NCBI GenBank assembly: GCA_014904845.1
Contig: MU119269.1
Coordinates: 62,001-126,000 of the forward strand
DNA: 64,000 nt
Reading direction: 5' to 3'
From: Acephala macrosclerotiorum
Taxonomy: Eukaryota; Ascomycota; Leotiomycetes; Helotiales; Mollisiaceae
Numbering within the stretch: the first letter of the stretch is position 1; each line of letters starts with the position of its first letter. Shown piece after piece: positions 49,132-58,747 of this stretch. The position numbers and the translations under genes are program-made. Below the pieces are notes generated by a model. That model did not search any database. It was given only the letters and a program-made list of their open reading frames with translations, and was not told the DNA's origin.

Positions 49132-50792
49132 ATTACTGCTTTCATGATAGGGTCTGCAATCACTATCGGAGTTGGCCAGATTCCCGCCTTACTAGGTATT
49201 CCAAACATCAACAATCGGGGTCCTGCATATGAGGTCTTCATCAACACGTTGAAGGCACCGCCAAATGCCAAGCTTGATGCGGCAATGGGCGTGACTGCCT
49301 TATTCATGCGGTACTTCATTCGATTCGGCTTCGAATTCCTGCCTAGGCGGTTCCCAGCCCGGAAGAAGACTTTCTTCTTCTTGTCGATCCTTTGAATTGC
49401 ATTTGTCATGCTCTGTATATTTTAATCAGTTGGCTGGTTAATCGCAACGTCAAAGATGCCAAGAAAGTTCACTTCAAGATTTTAGGGAAGGTCCCAAGAG
49501 GCAAGTCAATCGATTCAAAGATGGACATCAAAGCTAACCCTTGTGATAGGTTTTCAACATGCAGGCGCCCCCAAGATGGAATCAAGAACCATTAGTGCTT
49601 TCGCAAACGAACTTCCAGCCACCATCATCATGCTTCTCATCGAACATATCGCCATATCCAAGGCTTTTGGTCGCATCAACAACTACACGATAAATCCATC
49701 ACAAAATCTAGTCGCAATCGGTTTCACGAATGTCCTCGGCCCATGCCTTGGAGGCTACCCCGCAACTGGTTCATTCTCAAGAACAGCCATCAAAACAAAA
49801 GCAAGTGTCCACACACCCCATGCGGGAGTGTTCACAGCGGTTGTGGTTTTGTTAGCACTGTATGCACTGACTGCTGTTTTCTTCTTCATTCCAATGTCCA
49901 GTCTTGCTGCTGTAATCATCCACGCCGTTGGGGACTTGATTACCCCGCCAAATGTCGTCTACCAATTTTGGGAGGTCTCTCCTCTGGAAGTTCCGATCTT
50001 CATTGGCGTGTTTGTTATACTATTCACAAACATTGAGAACGGAATCTATGCTACAATCGCTACTTCAGGCACACTCATACTGTTCCGCCTTTCCAAGGCT
50101 GAAGGAAGTTTTATCGGTCGCGCGAGGATACAACCCCTAGTACAAGACAGTTTCTCTAGGTTGGATTACGTTAAGCTTGGTACTGGACTGAACAGTATTA
50201 GCAACAGTACCGACAACGCCTCTCCGGCAGGTCCAGCACGAGACGTCTTCCTACCTCTTGACCGAAAGGACGGCTCTAATCCCAACGTCAAATTAGAGCA
50301 GCTGCACCCTGGTGTCTTCATCTATCGATTCAGTGAAGATTACAACTACCTTCATATGAGAAGGGAGGCAATGCACGTGTGAAAGCAAGTAATCTGCTGT
50401 TGTATGGAGTCAACAGACTTTTCTTCCATGTTGATGTTGTGAGTGCTGTGGAGAGTGTTCTAGCCATCATAGAGCAGGATGACTCTGAGTTGTCTGGATG
50501 ACATGCTGGATTGCGAGGTGGTAATGGAGCTGTCCATCATATTGAATCTTGATTTGAAATTATTTCGCAATCTAAGACTCGTTAAAGTTCTCAAGATGAT
50601 CTTTCGCTCATGTTTTCGCTGCTGTCGACCCCGGAATCTACCCCGCACTAAATGGCTCCCAAAAGGTTTGTGATGCAAGCCCTAGAGAATTCGCGTCTAG
50701 AAGTCTCGACTGCCTGGAATTTCAGTGTATAAAGCCTGAAGAACGGCCTGTCATTGCTTATGGCTACCACTATGCCTGAGGCTTCAATCTTA

Positions 50793-51075
50793 CGAGCCTA
50801 GGATTATAAGTCTGTGCTTTTTAGGCTATTTTTAGGCTACTTTTTCGCGAAGAATTTCAAAGTCTACGCCGTTACTTAAAAAGTATAAAACAACTACAAA
50901 TTAAAATCTTTTAAGACCGTAGTTTATTATTTGATAAAAGCTAAAGTATTTTTTTACAAATTAATTAAGTATGTTTATATTTTGATTTAAAAGTCGATAT
51001 TCGGTTTTAGCATTTATTTGTTAGCGAGAAGCCCTAAAAAGCCTTAAAAAGCATAGACTTATGATCCCAGGCTCG
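50793..51075. mobile_element. MITE copy 3 (283 bp), diverged
   Basis: Inverted ends CGAGCCTAGGATTATAAGTC… and the complement of …GACTTATGATCCCAGGCTCG. Left flank TTA (50790-50792), right flank CTA (51076-51078), so the duplication has one substitution. Ends match the other MITE copies (CGAGC-GGGATT-GGTCTGT pattern). The interior is AT-rich and little conserved. It ends close to the expected 5' end of the MFS gene. Confidence 0.7.
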
Positions 51076-51109
51076 CTACGTGCATATCATCAAATGCTCT
51101 TCCTAGGCA

Positions 51110-52616
51110 CACAATAACACCACGCTCATCAAACTTCATCCTCATGGAGCCCCAAATCTTCCATCTGGGGATTCAGCTCCTGTCAAGGACCGCGATGAGA
51201 CGCCCCGGCTGTTGGCCGAGCCAGAGAATGTTGAAGTGTCAAGGCCAATGTCAAATTATTCTGAGCGCCGACGCCCAGGCAACATTCTGATCCTTCTGTG
51301 CATCACGATTGTTACGATTGATTTTAGTGCCTACCTTTCCGTCGCTCCGCAAATTTTGATCTTTGAAACGATCATTTGTCGGCGGTTACACAATGAAGAT
51401 ATTCTGGCAGGTGGCGACGACCCGTGCAAATCGCTCGACGTTCGAGGAGAGCTAGCCCTCCTCAATGGCTGGAAGGACATGCTTGATCAACTGCCTGGAA
51501 TCGCTCTGGCTCTGCTATATGGGGCTTCTTGGCAGACCGCGTCGGACGTAAGCCGGTGTTAATAATGTGTCTAGCCGGGTTCGTTCTGGAAGAAGTTGTG
51601 ATCCGTTTAGTTGGTACAATGCCCACGCTCCATTCATCTATACGCTATGGGCAATCTGGGCGATGCCATAATTTAAAGTGTTTGGCGGTAGCTCACTGAT
51701 TGCGATATCTATTGAATTCACCATGATCGCAGAGTTGTTCGAGATGGAGAAGAGGTAAGTTACCACCAGGCCATCCGTTGCGTGCGAGCACGAGATATTG
51801 ATGTATGCAAAGAGCCACTGCATTCTTCGTCGTATCGGCGGCGAATCTGCGCGGAGAAATCCTCGCTGCCCCGATCAGTGCTTTCCTGATGTCGTGGACC
51901 CCGTGGCTTCCGTTCACTCTGGGCGTAGTCAGCGAAGGGATGGGGCTATTGGTAGCTATCGTTGTGCCCGAGACTAAGAATTGCTATGGTCCGCGGTATC
52001 AAACGCTACTCACCAATTGCAGTGAATATGGCGTCAAAAACGAGTCCCCAGAAGTTGATGATCCCAAAATTGAGTGGAGAAGCACATGGGGAGAGAGGTG
52101 GGACGGTGTTGGCATTCCTCATAGCCAGCGTTGGCAACCAGACCCAGCTCATAATCCAATATGCATCCAGACGGTTCTCGTGGAGTGTCGGGAAAGCCAG
52201 TTTGCTCAAAGCCCTCAAAGGGATTGTCGCTCTCGTTAATTTACTCCTCTTTTTACTTTGGTTGTCCATCAACCTGAGCAGACACATGTCCCCAATGGCC
52301 AAAGACTTTCAAATCTCTCAATCAAGCGCTTGGGTGCTGGCCCTCTGCACCACGCTTATGGCGATCGCCCCTCGTCTAGCAGTCTCCATACCTGGCGTCT
52401 GCATATTCGCACTAGGTTGGAGTGCTCAATACGGCTCTCGTTCTCGCCCAAAGCGCAGGTATGATGGTTGCTGGACCTATTCTAGTCTCGGCCATCCGGC
52501 GTGGAATCCAGTTGGATGGGCTCTGGCTCGGTTTGCCGTACATGGCATGCGCCAGCCTCGTCATCGGTTCGAGTCTCTTGACCAGTGGCATCCGCCTAAG
52601 TGAAGGAGAGGAATAA
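51110..52616 (+). pseudogene. Major facilitator superfamily transporter, decayed
   Basis: Open frame begins near 51110 without a good ATG (…LLAEPENVEVSRP), then the first membrane segment NILILLCITIVTIDFSAYLS. The Cys-bearing loop (CRRLHNEDILAG…CKSLDVRGELALLNGWKD) follows, and LPGIALALLYG. A one-base frameshift near 51526 precedes the MFS motif A, ADRVGRKPVLIMCLAG. Later blocks: FGGSSLIAISIEFTMIAELFEMEKR, an intron 51755-51812, ATAFFVVSAANLRGEI, LIIQYASRRFSWSVGKASLL, and after another shift near 52440 the last membrane segments with GIRLSEGEE. MFS proteins of this type export small molecules at the plasma membrane. At least three frame breaks and a missing start make it a pseudogene; MITE copy 3 sits directly upstream. 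Confidence 0.75.
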
Positions 52617-53004
52617 GCTAAGCAGTGAGGCGAAACCATCTGCTCCATTATACTCTATCATTTGGGGCTAAAACATGCCAGCACAATATGCGTAAGTCGG
52701 AAGCTGCGAAACGATGTGTTATATGTGGGTCTTAAGCGGACGAGTAAAGTTGACCCAACGACCCTCTTTTCCCTACGTGGCCCAACCGCACATGATTCGT
52801 CACTTTGACGATGCGTATCAACTCACCCTCGTTGTCCGATTCAGTCGTGGCTTGCCAGTACTTGCAGTGAGGCATCGAATGGCGAGAATGTATCAACCTC
52901 AACATACGCTTCAGGCGTTGGCTGAAGACACCTGCCATTCTCAGCACGGAGCACTTCTTTTGAGTATATTACGGTGCGCAACCCTTTGAATTTTCGTCTC
53001 TCAC

Positions 53005-53094
53005 ATCATACTGTACTTCGATATTTACAACAAATATCATCACATTCTCATCATACTGTACTTCGATACTTACAACAAATATCATCAAATTCTC
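53005..53094. repeat. 45-bp tandem duplication just upstream of a start codon
   Basis: Two copies (53005-53049 and 53050-53094) beginning ATCATACTGTACTTCGATA, differing at about two positions. The second copy ends three bases before the ATG at 53098. It would duplicate part of the 5' UTR or core promoter of the following gene. Confidence 0.85.
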
Positions 53095-53097
53095 ACC

Positions 53098-53537
53098 ATG
53101 GCACGCCTTGACGATGCAGAGCCATACTTCGGCAAACAGGGAGAAGTCATCGTGTGCAATTTGTCAGGCTCACGTACCATCCCTCGCATGGAGAACTCAT
53201 ATCGTGAAACTCAAGAGTCTCCTCGCCCTGTGCGATTCCTCCTGAATACTTTCGCTTATTGAGCAACTGCTAATTGAAGGTCCAGCAACAACTCGAAATG
53301 AGATATCCTTCATCCTCGACCCCTGCGCGAAGTTCTTCAAATGCTGGAAACTACCAGTATCAACAAGCAGCCAGCGCCACATTTGGAGGATCACAACAGT
53401 ACTCTGGTTATGAAACCCAAGGGGCATATCGACAGACTGCCGCTGCACCTTCCTATGCTGCTTCCTCGAGCTCGCGTCAGTACCCAGCAAGGTCTCAAGG
53501 ATCCTATGAGCCGAGTGCTGCTTCTCAGTTTTTCTGA
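53098..53537 (+). CDS. Small Ser/Tyr/Gln/Ala-rich protein, unknown
   Basis: Proposed two exons, 53098-53229 and 53280-53537, joined over a 50-bp intron (GTGCGA…GCTAATTGAAG), giving 129 residues. Exon 1 begins MARLDDAEPYFGKQGEVIV. Exon 2 is low-complexity (GNYQYQQAASATFGG, QQYSGYETQGAYRQTAAAP) and ends SAASQFF. Without splicing, exon 1 would encode a 54-residue peptide that stops early, so the intron decides the model; its donor is weak. No signal peptide or domain. A prion-like or RNA-binding tail composition is suggestive only. The ATG context CACCATGGC is good. Confidence 0.5.
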
Positions 53538-53900
53538 GGCCTTTTCTTGAGCCGGTGCATCTGATGTATGCCGCATTCCTTCTTGTTCTTCATATCGGCT
53601 AATAGTTTTAGATTCTGAAGTGGTGGAGGTAGAACTAGCAGTGACGCTAAGGTGCACGGCAAATGACTTGGTATCTTCGAAGCCAAGAGAGCGCACTCGC
53701 TTTCAGAAAGGGCCCATTTCGATGGATGGCAATCGTACATCTGTGCTTTGAAATCGTTCCTCCTTTGATGCAGAGCGTTTTCTGTCCTTTGTTCGTGAAT
53801 TCATACCCTCCTGCTACGTATCAAGGATACCAAAATGCACTCTCGACATAATACCCCGCCGCATTTGAAGCTTCCTTGCCTTCACTCACTCACTCATCTT

Positions 53901-54865
53901 CTATGTTATCCCAAACCATTTCAAATCCACAGTCTCGTGTACAGGAACTGTATGCCCCACCCCGACAGCACTGTACGCCACAAATTGAAAACCATCCCCA
54001 AACACCATCTGCGTATACCCACTCTGCGGCACCCCGTCTGATTCCCCTTAAAACTAATCCCAAATACCCCTTCCCACTCCTTGATTTCCTCTATCAAATT
54101 CGGATAATTGACAAAGGTATCAGCTGTTCCATGCCAAACCTGCATCTTCGGATAACTTCCATTCCACGCTGGGTACATATTCTTCACCACTGTTTTCCAT
54201 TCCTCATTACTTTTATGCACCTTCCCGTCCGCACAAGTAGGATCTGCTGTTGTTGGCGAGCTGCCTGGTGATCCGGCAAGACAGCCGGCTGCTACGCCCG
54301 AGTAGCCTGAGCCTGCGGCGATGAGGTCCGGGTATGTGGCTGCCATGACATTGGTCATCATTCCTCCCGAGGAAGTTCCTGTAACGAAGACTTTCTTGGG
54401 ATCAGCGTTGTATTTCGTGATGGTGTATTTCAGCATATTTGCGAGGCCGTTGGAATCCCCTCCTCCATCGTGTGTGAGCGTTTTCACCGAAGCGACGTCC
54501 CAGCAATTGTTATCATGAGGACTGGAGGGGAAGATAGCAATGAATCCGTTCGTGTCGGCGAGGGAGGCGTATTTTGTTTGCTGGTAATAGCCTGCGCCGG
54601 TACCGCCACAGCCGTGAAGGGCGAGGATTATTGCTGGTGGGGTGGCGAGTTTGGTAGGAACGTAGATGGACATTTGGAGTTTAGTTGGGTTGGCGCCGAA
54701 GTCGGGGACGGAGACGAGGGCATTCTGAGCGCCGTTTGTGGAGTAGCTGCAGAGGAAAAGAAGGAAGAGGAGGGAGGTAAGGGTTAGCGTGATGACGATG
54801 GTGAAGAGGATGAAGCGATGTTGGAATGTGTAGAGCATCTTGGGTGAGGATGGAGGGGCATACAT
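53901..54865 (-). CDS. CE1 / PHB-depolymerase-type secreted esterase with a C-terminal frameshift
   Basis: Begins at ATG 54863-54865 with an N-terminal hydrophobic segment (FILFTIVITLTLTSLLFLLF, signal peptide or anchor). The alpha/beta-hydrolase features of the esterase-PHB family follow: IILALHGCGGTGAGYY, the nucleophile elbow VTGTSSGGMMTN, SGVAAGCLAG, and WHGTADTFVNYPNL with the likely catalytic Asp. Such enzymes are extracellular acetylxylan or feruloyl esterases acting on plant cell wall. A frame change occurs at the four-C run 54032-54035 (one base short). In the shifted frame the conserved ending appears: GVPQSGYTQMVFGDG, then VGVGHTVPVHET with the catalytic His, and LKWFGIT, stop at 53901-53903. 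As written, the first frame stops at 53921 without the His. It is therefore a recent pseudogene or a sequencing homopolymer error. Confidence 0.75.
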
Positions 54866-55447
54866 AGCGAAGAGTTGATGTCGAGGGAAAATTGCTATGA
54901 TCTCGGATGAAGAGAATGCACATAGTAACTTGTGTAATCCACATAGTTCTCAGTGCTACAATGTGGAACATAGATGAAGACTTCGTCATCTGATATCTGG
55001 CAGGGTATTCTGTGAAATAGCATAAATTCAGAACGCTGAACTTTGATCTCAATACAGCGTCCGCAACAGAAAGAATTCCTTGAGGTGATTCCTGAACTCG
55101 GTTCACCGTGGCTCAGGAAATAGACTTGTAGTAGAGTGCGTTCAGCCTTTAAGGGGATATATGGGTAAATGCCAAAACAATGTGGGGTGCAGGAAGGGTG
55201 CTATGAAAAAGGATCTTAGCATCAAACTCAGCGATCTTGTTCCCTGGGACCGGGTTTGTTCCCCTGAAAATATGCTAAAATTTGACAAATAGATTATGAA
55301 ATCCTTTGATTCTTTACTGCTTGCCTTCGCTTCTCGCACCTCGACCTCGTATCCCAAAGCCAATCGGACGAAAGCCAAGCTTCGGTCTTGCTTGTACAAC
55401 CGTGCTTTACCAAGAACATTAGACCGAAATGTAGGTCTCCATGCAAT

Positions 55448-56383
55448 TCACAACGTGGTCGGAACGTAAATCTCCTTCTCCTTCGCCCGCGTGACCGTCT
55501 CCCTATCATGGCTCGGCAACACCACACACGGCGTTTTTCTGCAAAACTCTTTCATCTTCTTCACACTCTCTATCGCCACCAACGGCTCGGCATTGACTCC
55601 ATCCGTCTGCTCTTTATCTAGAGATTCGAGACTGTACGTCGCATCTCCAGGCAAAAGATACGTCGCTTCGTCCGCATACACGATCAGACTCACATGTCCC
55701 GGATCATGACCAGGTGTATCGACAGCCACTACTTTTCCATCACTGGTAATCGGATAGCTCCTCTCGAAAGGGCCGATGGGAGGACCAGAAGGGTCGAGGA
55801 AGTTGGGAGTCCAGTTCTTGGGCCAGTGCTCAGGAACAGCTCCATTCACCAGGGCATTTAGTCGATTTCCATCCTTGGCTTCCCAATGCTCTTTCGTGAC
55901 ATAGACTCGTGCGCCGGGAACGACGTCGTTCAAACCGCCCGCATGGTCATGATGTAGATGGCTCACAACCACAGCCTTCAACTTCTTCCGTTCTCCTCTG
56001 CCTCCCCCTTCAATTGCCTCGTCCCCTTGATCATCACCGTCTAGCAAGAACCCTCTTGATTTCAATTGCTCACCCAACCCCTCCTCACCATCAATCATCA
56101 TCTGGGCCGTCAATCTAAACGTCGGCATCCAAACCGGAAAATACCCAAAATCATTACATTTCGGACTCATGCCCGTATCGAATAGGATATAGCCTTCTGG
56201 ATGCGAGATAAGGAAGACGTGGATTGGGATGTAAGGGCCCCAGGAAGTGTCTGTTAGGACGCGGAGACGGCGGAGGAGGATGGAGCGGGTGGCAGGTTGG
56301 GTGAGCATGGAGGGGCGGCAGCGGAGGGAGCCGGTTTGAAGGACTTCGAGGATGATGGGGATTGAGGGGTTGGTTTGGGACAT
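55448..56383 (-). CDS. Metallo-beta-lactamase fold hydrolase, AHL-lactonase-like
   Basis: Single exon, 311 residues. Contains YILFDTGMSPKCNDFG, the metal-binding SHLHHDHAGGLND (H-x-H-x-D-H), VYVTKEHW, VAVDTPGHDPGHVSL (third metal His), LLPGDATYS (bridging Asp) and VVLPSHDRE. The arrangement matches the N-acyl-homoserine lactone lactonase branch (AttM/AiiA-like), which hydrolyses lactone rings. Length and one-exon structure are normal for fungal members. An insertion of about 15 residues rich in Gly/Asp/Glu (DGDDQGDEAIEGGGRG) precedes the metal motif. Cytosolic by absence of a signal peptide. The substrate in this fungus is unknown: lactone detoxification or interference with bacterial signalling are both possible. 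It lies between the esterase and a P450 on the same strand. Confidence 0.85.
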   Translation of the reverse strand: MSQTNPSIPIILEVLQTGSLRCRPSMLTQPATRSILLRRLRVLTDTSWGPYIPIHVFLISHPEGYILFDTGMSPKCNDFGYFPVWMPTFRLTAQMMIDGEEGLGEQLKSRGFLLDGDDQGDEAIEGGGRGERKKLKAVVVSHLHHDHAGGLNDVVPGARVYVTKEHWEAKDGNRLNALVNGAVPEHWPKNWTPNFLDPSGPPIGPFERSYPITSDGKVVAVDTPGHDPGHVSLIVYADEATYLLPGDATYSLESLDKEQTDGVNAEPLVAIESVKKMKEFCRKTPCVVLPSHDRETVTRAKEKEIYVPTTL

Positions 56384-56914
56384 TGTGGCGGGAATAGGCC
56401 GAGGCGGAAGCTAGATGTGGGGTTGATGCTGGGGTTTAGGCTAGAAAGAGGATTGACTCGTTTCTGAGGTATGGTCAAGTGTCATCTGAGTAGAGGGATG
56501 TCTAAGATGTCTTGGACTCTTGGACTCTTGGAAGAGGGTTGCTGCAGCATCGCGAGTTGAGATGATAAGAGTTGGATGATGTCTCATTAGCCCCGTAAGG
56601 CTGAAGTGACAATCACATGTTGAGCAAGGATATTAATTCTCCGATATCGAAGGCTATTTGTCCTCAAAACCGATCGCGGGCGTGATAATTTGAAGAGTAA
56701 GATCCGATGCGGCCAGCCAAAAGTCGAGTCGTATAGAAGCGGTATCTCACGTGGTCGACCTCGACCGATAGAATTCTCTTGCGTTGACTTTGCTCCGACC
56801 ATTATGAGAGCATTGATACAAGCGGCATGATACAATACACCCTGAAGATACAAGTTGTGTTATTCATAGTGAACAAAAGATCGCTCTTCTCGTAATTTCT
56901 ACGACCAATATGGT

Positions 56915-58747
56915 TCACTTTCTCGGCGCAAACTGCAAATTCAAATCCGCCAACCCAATCGTAAAATAATCTTCCGACTTCTCCAAAAGGTTCATTCCAT
57001 TCTCTCCTAGTGCAAATGAAACACTAAAATTTGTAATTAAAAGTGCTGTGACGGTGCGGAGTTCCATGAGTGCTAGATTCTTGCCAATGCAGCCGTATCG
57101 GCCTGAGAACATGTTATTTTCGATGCAGTGATAGCCAGCACGGGGTTAGTTACGTACCGATTGAGAATGGTGCAAACGCTGATTTGTGGTAGATCAACTC
57201 AGGCATACTGTACCATCGCTCGGGGATGAAGTCGTTTGGCTGGGCCCATGCTTTTGGTGCTGGTTTTCATGAGTGAAAATCCATCAGACTATTGCGTAAA
57301 GACCACTCACATCTACCCATAGTCCAGAGAGGCACAGCAACAATAGTATCTCCCGGAACCCTCGTCTCTCCAATCGCAATCCCCTCCGGAGGCGTCAACC
57401 TTGAAAGTCCGCTCGGCACAGGAGGATGCAGTCTCAGCGTCTCATTGATCATTCCATTCAGATAATCCGCATTCTGGAGATCCTTGTTATCGAAACTTCC
57501 ATCTGGCTGCATGATAGGTCTCAGCTCTTCTCGAAGTCTGTCTGCATGAGTAGGGTCTCTCGCGATGTGGTAGAAAAGATAAGTTAAAGTGGCAGCAGTA
57601 GTGTCACTTCCAGCTACGATGATGAGTCGAGAATCTCCTACCAACCACATGTGGTCTTTTATCGGATCTGTAGACATGGGCTCCGCTTCTAGGAGCCAGG
57701 ACATGATGTCTCGTTCTTTGACTTTCATCTTCGTCTTCATTAGCTAAGAGATCCCAACAAGGCACGAATGACAAACCTGCTTCCGCTTCTCAGCCTGATC
57801 CTCACAAAACGAAACCCACTTCTGATACGCCAATGATAACCCGGGGATTCTAGTGAAGAGAATGATGAGCCATGGCATGGGCGAGAAAATACCGATTGGT
57901 CTTGTGCCTTCAGCTAGTAACTTAATCGCGTAGTGCTTTTCTCCTGTCTTGAGCATGTCGAAGGAGCGTCCGAATGCAAGTTCTCCCATTACGTCGAAAC
58001 TGTAGTAGTTGAACCATAAACTCGCATTCAATGGCTTACCGCTGAAGGACTTGACTTGCTCGACTAGAATGTTGGCGAAGTCTTTCACTCGTGGTTCATA
58101 TCCATCGAGAGCTGGTAATGTTAACGGCTATGTTTCGAAATTTGGATGATCGTCCTACCCTTCATACTGAACCCACGATCCCATACACATCTTCTCTTGT
58201 CATGCAATGCTCGATCTCGACACTGATGCATACTGATAAGTGGATCCCCACCATCATACCACGGTGCTTTGGTGCAAGTTGATCTTGCACCCATGATCGC
58301 TTCCACAGCATCCGGATCAACGATGGACAGCTCGCCAGGACCAATTCGAACATAGTCCCCATACTGATTGTGCCATTTGTCGAGTCTCTTGTAGTTGTCG
58401 TAGTTTCCAAGTTGAACAATGTGCCAGAATTTGGTGAGTTTCGCAAGTGCTGGTCCTGGAAAAGCTCCTAGGCGGTGGAAGAAGGTTCGGTATATAAGCA
58501 TGCTTGTCCATAATGAGAAGAGATATGAGGCTGCAAGGGCGAAAGTAGTGAGTGATGCTTCAGTGAGGCTGTATTTTCCCACTCGAATGAGAAGGATGAA
58601 TACAGCTGTTGGAGCGAGGAAAAAGAGTTGTGCTAGTCTGACGACTTGTTTATGATGTTCACCTCTGATGAAGTAGAGAAGATGAGAGAGGATACCAGAG
58701 CCAGCCGAAAGTGCCGCCCAACGGGGCAAGTCTGGTACGATGTCCAT
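56915..58747 (-). CDS. Cytochrome P450 monooxygenase
   Basis: Five exons: 58747-58159, 58111-57777, 57734-57311, 57259-57158 and 57102-56915, introns 42-55 bp, 1638 nt, 545 residues, phases all consistent. The N-terminus has several hydrophobic segments (GSGILSHLLYFIRGEHH, then LFFLAPTAVFILLI and LAASYLFSLWTSMLIY), as in fungal P450s of the tryprostatin-hydroxylase/CYP67-like type, which are membrane-anchored in the ER. Catalytic marks: I-helix VAGSDTTAATLTY, ETLRLHPPVPSG (E-x-x-R), DFIPERW, and the heme loop FSIGRYGCIGKNLAL with the Cys ligand. The Arg usually at position six of F-x-x-G-x-R-x-C-x-G is one place earlier here. It would hydroxylate a lipophilic small molecule using a P450 reductase. 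The substrate cannot be told from sequence. Confidence 0.9.

Larger units (their letters stand above)
42287..50382 (+). pseudogene. SulP-family sulfate permease, split by an LTR element and RIP-type stops
   Basis: Exons: 42287 (or the more typical ATG at 42329) to 42611, 42659-42804, 42858-43036, then after the element 49137-49500 and 49550-50382. Motifs of SulP/SLC26 transporters: WLMGDLIAGLTVGVVVVPQGM, YALLAKLPPEYGLYTSF, VAVMSTLVGNIV, AFMIGSAITIGVGQIPALLG, GFTNVLGPCLGGYPATGSFSRTAI, and FIYRFSEDYNYLH at the start of STAS. It would import sulfate across the plasma membrane. Damage: TGA 42572-42574 (R expected), TAA 42584-42586 (Q expected), TAG 43005-43007 (W expected), TGA 49393-49395 and a one-base loss near 49416. 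All four stops are C-to-T or G-to-A. Removing 43037-49136 rejoins …ISLTIT|AFMIG… in frame. The 49501-49549 intron has a GCAAGT donor with a GCTAAC branch site. Most of the STAS domain is missing. Dead gene. Confidence 0.88.
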
